DNA of 64,000 nucleotides, from contig CAVWSN010000029.1 of NCBI GenBank assembly GCA_963757815.1, forward strand, positions 62,001 to 126,000. The letters are read 5' to 3'. The DNA is from JACVRW01 sp963757815. Its GTDB lineage: Bacteria > Actinomycetota > Thermoleophilia > Solirubrobacterales > Thermoleophilaceae. Below are positions 6,648-16,035 of this stretch, in pieces; within the stretch, counting starts at the first letter, position 1; each line of letters starts with the position of its first letter. A model generated the notes under the pieces. The model was not told where the DNA came from. It did not search any database and saw nothing but the letters and a program-made list of their open reading frames with translations. Both the position numbers and the translations under genes were made by a program.

Positions 6648-9201
6648 CTACTCGTACGCGAGCGCGCGCAGCACGTCCAGCCGTGAGGCGCGCCGCGCGG
6701 GGCCGATCGCGGCGATCACGCCCGCCAGCGCTGCGAGCACGAGCAGGATGATGAGCGTCACGATCGGATAGGAGAGCGTGAAGCCCTCATCGGCCAGCGG
6801 CCGCGACACGAGCGCCGCCATCAGCACGCCGAGCACGGTCCCGAGGATCGCCCCGATGAGCGCGGTGATAACGGCCTCGTAGCGGACCATCGTCCGCACC
6901 TGGCGGCGCGACATCCCCACCGCGCGCAGCATGCCGAGCTCGCGCGTGCGCTCGTGAATCGAGAGCGCCAGCGTGTTGACGATCCCGAACAGCGACACGA
7001 TCACCGCCAGCGACAGCAGCGCGTAGACGAGCCCGAGCAGCGTGTTGACCTGCTGCTCCTGCGTCTCCTTGAGCTGGTCCTGGTTCTGGACCTCGACGGT
7101 CGGATAGCGCTGCGCGAGCGCCGCCTCGAGCTCGTCCTGCACCTGGGCGGCCGATGCGCCGTGCTCGACCTCGACCAGCGCGATGCTCGGCTGGTCGGCT
7201 CCGAACAGAGGCGCCGAGCGTGGAGTCGCGGACGAGCATCTTGCCGTAGAGGTCGAGTGCGCCCTCGACCTTCCCGAGCACGGTGTAGACGGCGGTCTTC
7301 TCGAGCGGGGTGCGCACGCGCACGGTGTCGCCTTCGTCGAGCCCGTTGGAGTCCGCCCAGGCCTCGTCCAGGACCGCGCCGCGCTCCGGCAGCTGATTCA
7401 AGAGCCCGGGCGAGCCGCCGTCCACGAACGTCAGGGCGAGCACGCTGTTGATCGTCTGCGGATCGATTCCCGCCAGCCGGATCTGGTCCCCCTTGTACTC
7501 GCCCGACCCGTAGGTGATCGAGGAGACGCTCGCCACGCCGTCCACGTCGCGAGCCTCCGCGACGGCGCCCCTCGGAATCGGCGAGAAGCCGTCCGTGTTC
7601 TGGAGGATCACGTCGCTCTTGAAGCTCTCGTCGATCGTCTTCGCGATCGACGACTTGAGCCCGGCGGCGAAGACCGTGACGAAGGTCACGAGCGCCAGTC
7701 CGATCATTAGCGCCGCGGCGGTGGTGGCGGTCCGGCCCGGCTTGCGCATCGCGTTCTCGCGCGCGAGCCGGCCGGTGATGCCGCGGACGCGCTCCATCGG
7801 CTTGCCCGCCAGCGAGGCGAGCGGGCGCACGAGCCGCGGCGAGAACAGCGAGGTGGCGAACAGGATCAGCGCCGCCCCGCCGCCGAGGAGGCCGGCGGCC
7901 GTGCCGGAGTCGTCGATCCCGCCGAACAGGCCCAAGAGCATCAGCACGAGACCCAGCACGCCGAAGACCAGCGCCGCGATCGTCGTGGCACGCCCGCGCG
8001 GCTTCGAGTCGGCCAGCTCGGACTCCCAGAGCGCCGCCATCGGCGTGATGCGCGTCGCGCGCAGCGCTGGTGCGATCGCCGCGAGCAGGGTCACTACCAC
8101 GCCGACGAGCAGCGAGACGATCACGGTCCGGGCGGTCACGACCGTGCCCGTGTTGGGAAGGTCGATGCCGACCCCCTTGAAGAGCTCGTTGATGCCGAAC
8201 GCGAAGCCGAGCCCGCCGGCCAGGCCGGCGAGCGAGCCGAGCAACCCGAGGACGAGCGCCTCGAACCCGACCGACGACAGGATCTGGCGGCGCGACGCGC
8301 CGAGGGTGCGCAGCATCCCGAACTCGCGCGTCCGCTGCGCGACGGTGATCGAGAACGTGTTGAAGATCTGGAACGCGCCCACGAACAGCGACACGCCCGC
8401 GAACACGAGCAGCGCGATACGCAGGAAGCCGAGGTCGCTCGAGATGTCGTCCGACTGGCGCTGAGCCGCCTCCGTCCCGGTCTCGACGATCAGGTTCGGG
8501 GGGACGATCTGCGCGATCCGGTCACGCAGCTCCACCGCCGACACCCCTTCCGCCGCGGCCACCGAGATCTGGTCGAACTTGCCCACCCGGTCCGTCACGC
8601 GCTGGGCCTCCGGCAGCGTCATCTGCGCGATGCCCGCGCCGCCGAAGTTGCTGTCGCCGAGCTGCGTGAGCCCCACGATGTCGTAGCTCTTGACCTCCTT
8701 GGCGCCCGCAACGCGGAGCTTGTCGCCGACGCTCAGGTCGGCGCTGTCCGCCGTCTGGGTGTCGATCGACGCCTCCGAGGCGTTGCGCGGCTTGCGGCCG
8801 TCGACGTAGTCGAGCGTCTCGAAACGCGGCGGCAGCAGCGAGGAGATGAAGTTGGGAGCGAAGCTCTGCGTGAGGGCGTCGCCGTCCTCGTCCACGAACT
8901 TGCCGATCGAGAAGACGGATCCGGCGGCGGCCTCCACGCCCTCCACGCGACGCACGCGGGGGAGCAGCGACGCGTCGAAGGCGGGCGGGCCCGTGTCGTC
9001 GGAGGCGACGTCCGTCTTGGCGGTGATCGCGACGTCGGTCCCCTTCAGCGACTCGCTGAAGATCTCGCCGAACGACTCGTTGATCGTGTCCGTGAGGACG
9101 TAGGTGCCGGCGACCAGCGCGACGCCCAGGAAGATCGCGAGCCAGGTCGTGAACGCGCGCAGCTTGCGTGCCGCGATCCCGCGCAGCGCGACCTTCGTCA
9201 C
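6648..9201 (-). CDS. FtsX/MacB-type ABC permease (frameshifted)
   Basis: The gene encodes about 850 residues with the double-FtsX layout: a first helix (residues 10-32), a long extracytoplasmic domain, three helices near 265-375, a second membrane pair and extracytoplasmic domain, and a closing FtsX domain with TRELGMLRAVGMSRRQ. That motif mirrors TREFGMLRTLGASRRQ in the first half. The frame breaks at about 7209, where one surplus base (A on the + strand) follows LVRDSTLGA. Removing it restores LFGADQPSIALVEVE and joins the two reading frames. It overlaps the upstream ATPase gene by 4 bp (ATGA). Such pairs export lipoproteins, peptides or drugs. Confidence 0.88.
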
Positions 9202-9920
9202 GCCACTTCCTTCATCAGCTCGATCACCTCGGCCGCCGTCCCGGCCTGGGCGTCGTGCACCACGAGGCCGTCACGCAGCACGATCAGCCGGTCGGCGTAG
9301 GAGGCGGCCTCCGGGTCGTGCGTGACCATCACGACCGACTGGCCGAGCTCGTCGACCGAGCGGCGCAGCAGCTGCAGCACCTCTTCGCTCGAGCGCGAGT
9401 CGAGGTTGCCGGTCGGCTCGTCGGCGAAGACGACGGCAGGCCGCGATGCGAGCGCACGGGCGACCGCCACGCGCTGCTGCTGGCCGCCGGAGAGCTCGGC
9501 CGGGCGGTGCGTGCGCCGGTCCTCGAGGCCCACGGTCGCGATCAGCCGCTCGATCCACTCGCGATCGGGCTTCACGCCGGCGATCGAGAGCGGCAGCACG
9601 ATGTTCTCCTCGGCCGTCAGGACGGGGATCAGGTTGAAGAACTGGAAGATGAAGCCGAGCTTGTCCCGGCGCAGCTTGGTGAGCGCAGCGTCGTCGAGGC
9701 CGGTGATCTCGGTGCCGTCGATCGTGACCGTGCCCGAGGTCGGGTGGTCGAGGCCGGCGAGGATGTGCATGAGCGTCGACTTGCCGGAGCCCGACGGCCC
9801 CATGATTGCGCTGTAGCGCCCACGCTCGAAGCCGACGGTCACGCCGGCCAGCGCGTCCACGGCTGCGTCGCCCTCCCCGTAGCGACGGCGTACATCAGCG
9901 GCGGTCACGATCGCGTCCAT
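9198..9920 (-). CDS. ABC transporter ATPase, LolD/MacB class
   Basis: The 240-residue ATPase has Walker A GPSGSGKST (42-50), the Q-loop FQFFNLIPVLTAEEN, signature LSGGQQQRVAVARAL, and Walker B AVVFADEPTGNLDS, where the EPTGNLDS string is typical of the LolD/MacB/FtsE group. It would energise the FtsX-like permease that overlaps its stop. It lies 93 bp downstream of a two-component cluster on the same strand. This layout is common where a sensor kinase responds to envelope stress or antibiotics and induces its own efflux pump, so that role is inferred. Confidence 0.93.
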   Translation of the reverse strand: MDAIVTAADVRRRYGEGDAAVDALAGVTVGFERGRYSAIMGPSGSGKSTLMHILAGLDHPTSGTVTIDGTEITGLDDAALTKLRRDKLGFIFQFFNLIPVLTAEENIVLPLSIAGVKPDREWIERLIATVGLEDRRTHRPAELSGGQQQRVAVARALASRPAVVFADEPTGNLDSRSSEEVLQLLRRSVDELGQSVVMVTHDPEAASYADRLIVLRDGLVVHDAQAGTAAEVIELMKEVA

Positions 9921-10013
9921 GGCAGAGGAGGCTTCCAGACCCCCTGGTTGCGTGCAGTACGGCTAACCGTCCATATTGGGGTGCGGTGGACCCGAGACGC
10001 AGGCCCTGGGTCG

Positions 10014-10659
10014 TCAGGCTCTGAGGAAGGCGAGCACCGCGAGCACGCGGCGGTGGTCCTCGGGGGCCGGCGTCAGTCCGAGCTTGCCGAAGATGCTCGT
10101 CACGTGCTTCTCGACCGCGCGCTCGGTCACGACCATGTGCTCGGCGATCGCCTGGTTCGAGCGGCCCTCGGCCATCAGCTCGAGCACCTCGCGCTCGCGC
10201 GGGGTGAGCTGGGCGAGCGGATCGTCACGCCGGGCGCGGCCGACGAGCTGCGACACGACCTCGGGATCGAGCGCCGAGCCGCCCTCGGCGACCCGCTTGA
10301 CGGAGTCGATGAAGCGCTCCACGTCCGCCACGCGGTCCTTGAGCAGGTAGCCCGACTCCGCCGGCGCTCTCGCCCACTAGCTCGAGCGCGTAGCCCTCCT
10401 CGACGTACTGGGAGAGCACGAGCACGCCGGTCTCCGGGTGCGTCGCGCGGATCTCGAGCGCGGCGCGCAGCCCGTCGTCGGTGTTCGTGGGCGGCATCCG
10501 GATGTCGACCACGGCCACGTCCGGGCGGTGCGCCTTGACCTTCCGCAGGAGGTCTTCCGCGTCGCCCGCCTGTCCAACCACCTCGTAGCCCCACTCCTCG
10601 AGCAGCCGGACGACGCCCTCTCGGAGCAGGACCGAATCGTCCGCCACCACTACCCGCAT
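10014..10659 (-). CDS. NarL/LuxR-type response regulator (frameshifted)
   Basis: The N-terminal receiver shows the acidic pair VVADDS, the phospho-acceptor in VAVVDIRMPP (Asp ~52) and the switch Ser in VLVLSQY. The C-terminal LuxR helix-turn-helix reads LTPREREVLELMAEGRSNQAI. Between them the frame breaks at 10351-10353, a CCC run (GGG on the coding strand). Deleting one base restores GVGYLLKDRVADVERF, the normal end of a NarL receiver. The start overlaps the last 10 bp of the histidine kinase gene. It probably acts as the kinase's output regulator, with the ABC transporter below it as likely target. Confidence 0.87.
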
Positions 10660-12401
10660 GGGATGCTCGCCCTCACAGTCGTTCCTCTTCCCGGATTGGA
10701 CTCGACCTCCAGCCGGCCCTCGAGCACCGCAACCCGGTCCGCGAGGCCGCGCAGGCCGCTTCCCAGGTCGGGGTCCGCCCCGCCCACGCCGTTGTCCGCG
10801 ACCGCGATAAGCACGCGCCCATTGTCGCGCTCGACTCTGACGGTGGCGCGGCTAGCACGAGCGTACTTGGCGACGTTCGTGAGAGCCTCCGAGACAACGT
10901 AGTACGCGGCCAGCTCCACTGCCTCGGGCAGCCGCTCACGCGGCACAGACGCGAGCTCCACAGGCACAGGGGCACGCTGCGCGAGCGTCTCCAGCGCGGT
11001 GCGCAGGCCGCGCTCGCCCAGCAGGGCGGGGTGTAGCCCGCGGGCGAGCTCGCGGAGCTCGTCGAGCGCCGCGTCGAGCTCCTCACCCGCGCCCGCGAGC
11101 AGCGTCTCCGCCCCGCTCGGGTCCTCGCGCAGCTTCCTGCGCGCGACCCTCAGGCTGAGCGCGAGCGAGACGAGCCGCTGCTGGGCGCCGTCGTGCAGGT
11201 TGCGCTCGAGTCGGCGGCGCTCCTCGAGCCCGACGCGCAGCATGCGCTCGCGCGACTCGCGCAGCTCGGCAAGCTTGGCCCTGAGCTCGGCGTCGAGGCG
11301 CTCGTTCTCGAGCGCGAGCGCCGCGGCGGCGCCGACCGCGCGGACGTGGTCGCGGGCGCCGCTCAGCGACCCGTCGTAGACGATCGCCGCGATCGTGCCG
11401 CCGTCGCGCTCGACGTTCGCGACCGCACGCCCGGAGCCCGGCTCGGGCAGCACGTAGGGCCTGCCGGCCACGTCGACGAAGCGACCGCCGTCGGGCAGCC
11501 AGTAGACGAGCTCGAGCGAGGGATCGTCGAGCGCGTCCGCGAGCGCGTCGCGCAGCTTGCCCGGCCGCGGCGTCTCCCCGAGGCGGGCGATCAGCTCTCC
11601 CACGGCGCCGCCCTGCAGCATGCGCGCTCGCGCGAAGGCGGCCAGGAACACGAACGGCATCAGCGCAAGCGGGATCATCGCGACGACCCACGCCACGCGC
11701 GCGACGTCGCTGTTGAACGCGGCCACCGACAGCACCAGGCTCAGGAGCAGGGCCGCCATCAGCGCCTTCCCGGCCGCGTACAGCGGCCCGTAGAGACGCC
11801 TCTCGGGCGCGGCCGCGCCGCGGAAGCGCCGCACCAGCGTCACCAGCACCGCGATCACGAGCGCGAGTCCGACCACGTTTAGCACGAGGCCGAACACCGT
11901 CACGAAGGTTTCGCTCTCGCGTATGAGCAGGATGTTCTCCGGGCACTCGTCGCATTCGAACGATTCGTGCGGGTCGGCGAAGAGGACCAGCGGCAGCACG
12001 AGCAGGCTCACGCCGTAGACGCACGCGGCGAGACGACGCTCCCATGGCGTGTGCAGGCGTCCGTCGGGCGCCGACAGGAGCATGTGAACGGCCGTCGCGA
12101 AGTAGAGCGTCCCAATGACATTGCCGAAGGCGAACAGCAGCGGGATGTCGGACGCGCCCACCAGTCCCAGGAGCCAGGCGAAACCGGTCGCGGCCATCAG
12201 CATCCCCACGCGGTTGTCGGGATGCCTCGACCACGCGAACAGCCCGGCCCCCACGAATGCCCAGCCAACGAGCAGCCCGCCACCTGCGACGAGGCCAGGT
12301 GTGGGGATGAAGTCGCTCGTGAGAATGAGCGCGAGGTCGATCAACCCCAGCGCGAGCGCCGCGCCCGCCAGCCCCCAGAGGGCGCGGCGCAGTGAGGTCA
12401 G
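10650..12401 (-). CDS. Membrane sensor histidine kinase (HisKA_3, NarX/DesK type)
   Basis: The N-terminal half has about eight hydrophobic segments, followed by a GAF-like region (ELVYWLPDGGRFVDVAG), a coiled helix, and the HisKA_3 dimerisation motif RRRLERNLHDGAQQRLVSLA with the phospho-accepting His. The ATPase domain has EALTNVAKYA and VADNGVGG. About 583 residues are expected. No ATG, GTG or TTG lies at the obvious beginning. A CTG at 12401-12399 overlaps the TGA of the preceding regulator (CTGA), so I place the start there. A TTG near 12345 is the alternative but would cut into the first helix. Confidence 0.85.
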   Translation of the reverse strand: MTSLRRALWGLAGAALALGLIDLALILTSDFIPTPGLVAGGGLLVGWAFVGAGLFAWSRHPDNRVGMLMAATGFAWLLGLVGASDIPLLFAFGNVIGTLYFATAVHMLLSAPDGRLHTPWERRLAACVYGVSLLVLPLVLFADPHESFECDECPENILLIRESETFVTVFGLVLNVVGLALVIAVLVTLVRRFRGAAAPERRLYGPLYAAGKALMAALLLSLVLSVAAFNSDVARVAWVVAMIPLALMPFVFLAAFARARMLQGGAVGELIARLGETPRPGKLRDALADALDDPSLELVYWLPDGGRFVDVAGRPYVLPEPGSGRAVANVERDGGTIAAIVYDGSLSGARDHVRAVGAAAALALENERLDAELRAKLAELRESRERMLRVGLEERRRLERNLHDGAQQRLVSLALSLRVARRKLREDPSGAETLLAGAGEELDAALDELRELARGLHPALLGERGLRTALETLAQRAPVPVELASVPRERLPEAVELAAYYVVSEALTNVAKYARASRATVRVERDNGRVLIAVADNGVGGADPDLGSGLRGLADRVAVLEGRLEVESNPGRGTTVRASIPCG

Positions 12402-12748
12402 AGGAGGGCCTCCAGCGCGGCGCCCGACAACTCCGACTTCGGGATGAAGCCGCGCACGTGCGGGAACTCGGCCAGCGGTCCGAGGTCGTCCACGTCCCTG
12501 CTCGAGGTGAGCACCACGGCCGGCGCAGAGCCGTTGGCGACGATTCGAGAGGCCACCTCGAAGCCGTCGATGTCCGGAAGATGGACGTCGAGCAGCACCA
12601 CCTGGGGCCGGAGCTGCCCGACCACCTCCAGCGCCGTCAGGCCGTCCGGCGCCTCGCCGATCACCTCGAACCCCTCGGCCTCGAGCAGCATGCGCGCACT
12701 CGCCCGGAAGCTCGGGTGATCGTCGACGATGAGGACAGTTACGGCCAT
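12398..12748 (-). CDS. Single-domain response regulator (receiver only)
   Basis: This 116-residue protein is a bare receiver domain: IVDDHPSF acidic pocket, phospho-acceptor Asp in VVLLDVHLPDIDGFE, conserved Thr/Ser in VVLTSSRD and Lys in FIPKSELSG. There is no output domain, and the stop TGA overlaps the proposed kinase start. Stand-alone receivers act as phosphate shuttles, sinks or protein-interaction switches. With a NarL-type regulator at the other end, this makes a receiver-kinase-regulator arrangement. It is the first gene of the minus-strand block that ends with the ABC transporter. Confidence 0.88.
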   Translation of the reverse strand: MAVTVLIVDDHPSFRASARMLLEAEGFEVIGEAPDGLTALEVVGQLRPQVVLLDVHLPDIDGFEVASRIVANGSAPAVVLTSSRDVDDLGPLAEFPHVRGFIPKSELSGAALEALL

Positions 12749-12789
12749 CTAAGCGGGGATTCTGTACCCGATTGGCCCGGCCGCCAATA

Positions 12790-12822
12790 CGGATACCCAC
12801 ACCACCCCAGTAGAGCGGATAC
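12790..12822. repeat. Direct CGGATAC repeats in a divergent promoter gap
   Basis: CGGATAC occurs at 12790-12796 and again at 12816-12822, 26 bp apart, in the 108-bp gap between the response-regulator operon (minus) and the acyltransferase (plus). Spacing near 2.5 helical turns on one strand could suit a response-regulator dimer site, but nothing else supports this. Confidence 0.2.
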
Positions 12823-12856
12823 GTCCCCCAAGCCATACCTATCATCCGCCCTCCTT

Positions 12857-13543
12857 ATGGAGGGCGCCACCGAACCCATAGCGGCACCGCCGTCCGACGT
12901 TCCAGCGGAGATCCGGGGCGAGCCGCCGCCACGCCGTGGCGGGCCGCTCGCGCTGCTGCGCTTCCTTCGCCGCAAGGGCATGCTGAACGCGAAGTACGCG
13001 CGGCTGATCCTGCGGCTCGGCGCCTGGAGGCTCAGGCTCGGGCGCCGGCTGCGGCTCGACGGTCTGGCGTTCGTGGGGCCGGGCTGCTCGCTCGAGGTCG
13101 GGCGGCAGGCGACGCTCGAGCTCGGCCGCTGGTCCTGGATCGGACACGGCTGCAAGATCCGCGTCCACGAGGGCAACGTGTCGATCGGCGCCAAGACGGT
13201 CCTCGGCCAGGAGTGCACGATCTCCGCGTTCCAGCACGTGTCGATCGGCAGGGAGTGCGTGATCGCCGACCGCGTGATGCTGATCGACTTCGACCACGGC
13301 ATGGTCGAGGTCGAACGGCCGATCCGCCTGCAGGGGATCTACAAGCGCGACGTGCGCGTGGGCAACAACGTCTGGATCGGCTACGGCGCCTGCATCCTGC
13401 GCGGGGTCACGGTGGGCGACAACGCGGTGATCGGCACCGGCGCCGTGGTCACCCGCGACGTGCCCGCCAACGCGGTGGTGGGCGGCGTCCCCGCGCGCGT
13501 GATCCGGATGCGGGAGGCGCCCCGCCGGATGCGCTACTCGTAA
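12857..13543 (+). CDS. Hexapeptide-repeat acyltransferase
   Basis: From the ATG at 12857 the protein has 228 residues. A basic N-terminal segment is followed by left-handed beta-helix hexapeptide repeats (VSIGAKTVLGQECTI, VRVGNNVWIGYGACILRGV, VTVGDNAVIGTGAVVTRDV) and the closing VVGGVPARVIR typical of CatB/MaeB/WbbJ-type O-acetyltransferases. These trimeric enzymes move acetyl groups from acetyl-CoA to sugars or antibiotics. The FDHGM motif near residue 150 fits the DHxxxx catalytic-His region of sugar O-acetyltransferases. No Shine-Dalgarno is obvious, so leaderless translation is possible. The acceptor is unknown. Confidence 0.85.
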   Translation: MEGATEPIAAPPSDVPAEIRGEPPPRRGGPLALLRFLRRKGMLNAKYARLILRLGAWRLRLGRRLRLDGLAFVGPGCSLEVGRQATLELGRWSWIGHGCKIRVHEGNVSIGAKTVLGQECTISAFQHVSIGRECVIADRVMLIDFDHGMVEVERPIRLQGIYKRDVRVGNNVWIGYGACILRGVTVGDNAVIGTGAVVTRDVPANAVVGGVPARVIRMREAPRRMRYS

Positions 13544-13650
13544 CACACCGGGTTGGCGAACCGCCGGTCCAGGAGGCGTTCGGTTACCCCCACCTCCCTT
13601 AGGGGGGATCCCGCATTGGAACGGTCTCTGCCACAGCGCACCATGCGTCC

Positions 13651-15906
13651 ATGCGCAAGACCAGGACGAACAACATCGCTGCGCGCGCCGGAAGGTGGAG
13701 CGCTCAACACAGGAAGAAGGCCATCGTCGGATGGCTTGTCTTCGTGATCCTGGCCGTCTTCATCGGCGGCTCAGTAGGTACCAAGACACTCGATCAGGCC
13801 GAGGACAACGGCATCGGCGAGTCGGGCCGAGCGGACAAGGCGGTCGAGCAGGCGTTCCCGGACGAGGTCTCCGAGAGCGTGATGGTGCAGAACAAGAAGG
13901 CCTCGGTCGACGACCCGCAGTTCAAGGCGGTCGTGGCCGACGTCGAGCGGTCCCTGCGCGGCGTCAAGGGCGTCGAGAACGTGGAGGGCCCGTACGAGAA
14001 GGGCAATGGCGGCCAGCTCTCTGAGGACCGCCGCTCCGCTCTGATCACCTTCGACCTGCCGGACAACGACAGCCAAGCCGAGGATCTCGTCGAGGGCCCG
14101 CTGGCAACGGTCTCGAAGCTGGACCAGAGCCATCCCGGCTACACGATCGAGGAGTTCGGCGACGCCAGCGCGGACAGGGCGCTGTCGCAGGCGTTCGAGG
14201 ATGACTTCCAGCGGGCCGAGATCACCTCGCTGCCCATCACGCTGGTCATCCTCATCCTTGCTTTCGGAGCGCTGCTCGCGGCGTTCGTCCCACTGGTGCT
14301 CGCCGCGACGGCGGTTGCCGCCGCGCTCGGCCTGCTCGGCCCGATCTCGCAGCTGTTGCCGATGGACGAGTCGGTCAACTCGGTCGTGCTGCTGATCGGA
14401 TTGGCGGTGGGCGTCGACTACGCCCTCTTCTACATCCGCCGTGAGCGTGAGGAGCGCGCGGCCGGACGCACCGAGGAGGCCGCACTGGAGGCAGCGGCGG
14501 CCACCTCCGGACGCGCGATTCTGGTGTCGGGCTTCACCGTGATCGCCGCGATGGCCGGCATGTACTTCGGCGGCGCGGCGACCTTCGTGTCCTTCGCAAC
14601 CGGCACGATCCTCGTGGTCGCGATCGCCGTGCTCGGCTCGCTCACCGTGCTGCCCGCCGTGCTCTCGAAGCTGGGCGACAGGGTGAACAAGGGCCGGATC
14701 CCGTTCCTCAAGCCCGAGAAGCGGACGGGCGAGCCGCGCGTCTGGGCCTGGATCCTCAACCGCGTCCTGAAGCGGCCGCTGGCGTCGGTGATCGCCGCCT
14801 CCGCCGTGCTCGTGGTGCTGGCGATCCCGGTGTTCCACATCCACACCGCCGACTCCGGCGTCGACGGACTCCCGCGCTCGCTCGAGGTCATGCAGACCTA
14901 CGATCGGATGCAGGCCGCTTTCCCCGGCGAGCAGTTCACGGCCGACGTCGTGCTCGAGGGCAACAACCTCGACCAGGCGCAGGTCCAGGGCTACGTGCAG
15001 GAGCTGCGCGGCATCGCGTCCGAGTCGGACCAGTTCCACGAGCCGGTCACGGTCGACGTCAGCCCGAACGGCGAGGTCGCGGTGATCGAGATCCCGGTCG
15101 CCGGCTCGGGCACCGACGACACGTCGATGGCCGCCGTCGACACGCTGCGCGACGAGGTCGTGCCGCAGGTGTTCTCAGACATCCGCGGTGGCGAGGTCGT
15201 CGGCGTGAGCGGCTTCACCGCCGGGTCGATGGACTTCAACGACCTGATGGCCGAGCGCATCTGGTTCGTGTTCGCGTTCGTCTTCGCGATGGCGTTCATC
15301 CTGCTGCTGGTGACGTTCCGCTCGATCGTCATCCCGATCAAGGCGATCGTCCTGAACGTCATGTCGGTGGCGGCTGCCATGGGAATCGTGACCTGGGTCT
15401 TCCAGGACGGGCATCTGGAGAACCTCCTCGACTTCGATTCCACGGGCGCGATCACGGCCTGGTTCCCGCTGATGCTGTTCGTGATCCTGTTCGGACTCTC
15501 GATGGACTACCACGTGTTCATCTTGAGCCGGATCAAGGAGGCGGTGGACCGGGGCGAGTCGAACGACGAGGCCGTGGCGCACGGCATCAAGTCGACCGCC
15601 GGGGTGGTGACCGCGGCCGCGATCGTGATGGTCGGCGTGTTCTCCATCTTCGCCACGCTGTCGTTCATCGACATGAAGCAGTTCGGCGTGGGCCTGGCGG
15701 TGGCGGTGTTGATCGACGCCACCCTCGTTCGCGGCGTCCTGCTGCCGGCGACGATGAAGCTGCTCGGCGACTGGAACTGGTACCTGCCGAAGTGGCTCGA
15801 GTGGCTGCCCAAGGGGCCGGCGATCGAGGGCTCAGTGGAGCCGGTCGAGCCGGCCGCCCCGCGGCCCGCCCCGCGCCCCGGCGAGCCCAGGCCGGCCGAG
15901 GCGTAG
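13651..15906 (+). CDS. MMPL-family RND transporter
   Basis: This 751-residue protein has the duplicated RND layout: one helix near residue 28, a periplasmic-type domain, five helices around 185-350 with LIGLAVGVDYALFYIRRERE, then a second copy with a helix near 385, a second extracytoplasmic domain and helices 545-715 with FGLSMDYHVFILSRIKEA. The GVDYALF and SMDYHVF motifs carry the Asp-Tyr pair used for proton coupling in MmpL transporters. Members export lipids or siderophores. The short Pro-rich tail resembles other actinobacterial MMPLs. It is followed by a GC-rich hairpin. Confidence 0.93.
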   Translation: MRKTRTNNIAARAGRWSAQHRKKAIVGWLVFVILAVFIGGSVGTKTLDQAEDNGIGESGRADKAVEQAFPDEVSESVMVQNKKASVDDPQFKAVVADVERSLRGVKGVENVEGPYEKGNGGQLSEDRRSALITFDLPDNDSQAEDLVEGPLATVSKLDQSHPGYTIEEFGDASADRALSQAFEDDFQRAEITSLPITLVILILAFGALLAAFVPLVLAATAVAAALGLLGPISQLLPMDESVNSVVLLIGLAVGVDYALFYIRREREERAAGRTEEAALEAAAATSGRAILVSGFTVIAAMAGMYFGGAATFVSFATGTILVVAIAVLGSLTVLPAVLSKLGDRVNKGRIPFLKPEKRTGEPRVWAWILNRVLKRPLASVIAASAVLVVLAIPVFHIHTADSGVDGLPRSLEVMQTYDRMQAAFPGEQFTADVVLEGNNLDQAQVQGYVQELRGIASESDQFHEPVTVDVSPNGEVAVIEIPVAGSGTDDTSMAAVDTLRDEVVPQVFSDIRGGEVVGVSGFTAGSMDFNDLMAERIWFVFAFVFAMAFILLLVTFRSIVIPIKAIVLNVMSVAAAMGIVTWVFQDGHLENLLDFDSTGAITAWFPLMLFVILFGLSMDYHVFILSRIKEAVDRGESNDEAVAHGIKSTAGVVTAAAIVMVGVFSIFATLSFIDMKQFGVGLAVAVLIDATLVRGVLLPATMKLLGDWNWYLPKWLEWLPKGPAIEGSVEPVEPAAPRPAPRPGEPRPAEA

Positions 15907-15929
15907 GCAACGGCGACAACGAAGTGCGA

Positions 15930-15957
15930 GCGGCGCCCGCCCCCCGGCGGGCGCCGC
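15930..15957 (+). terminator. Hairpin after the MMPL gene
   Basis: GCGGCGCCCGC (15930-15940) pairs perfectly with GCGGGCGCCGC (15947-15957) across a 6-nt loop. The stem is 11 bp, begins 23 bp after the MMPL stop and is followed by CGCTTTC. The U tract is poor, as is usual for high-GC actinobacterial terminators. Confidence 0.6.
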
Positions 15958-16008
15958 CGCTTTCTGCGGCTTGCCCCACGGTGGCCCGCCATGGTAGGTT
16001 TCGGCCCG

Positions 16009-16032
16009 TTGACTTTGTGGTCAGCCGCACAA
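16009..16032 (+). promoter_or_regulatory. Shared amine-region operator, copy 1
   Basis: The block TTGACTTTGTGGTCAGCCGC and its next four bases match copies at 18949 and 29395 almost base for base. The core TGACTTTGTGGTCA has TGAC/GTCA half-sites. It lies just upstream of the GTG chosen for the secreted EEP protein. Unlike the other copies, no -10 hexamer follows at 18-bp spacing, so here it looks like an operator alone. Confidence 0.5.
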
Positions 16033-16035
16033 GGG

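Noticed and set aside
13577..13610. C-rich and G-rich tracts before the MMPL gene as a terminator or regulator box
   Set aside because: Pairing is imperfect and the tracts can be explained by base composition alone.
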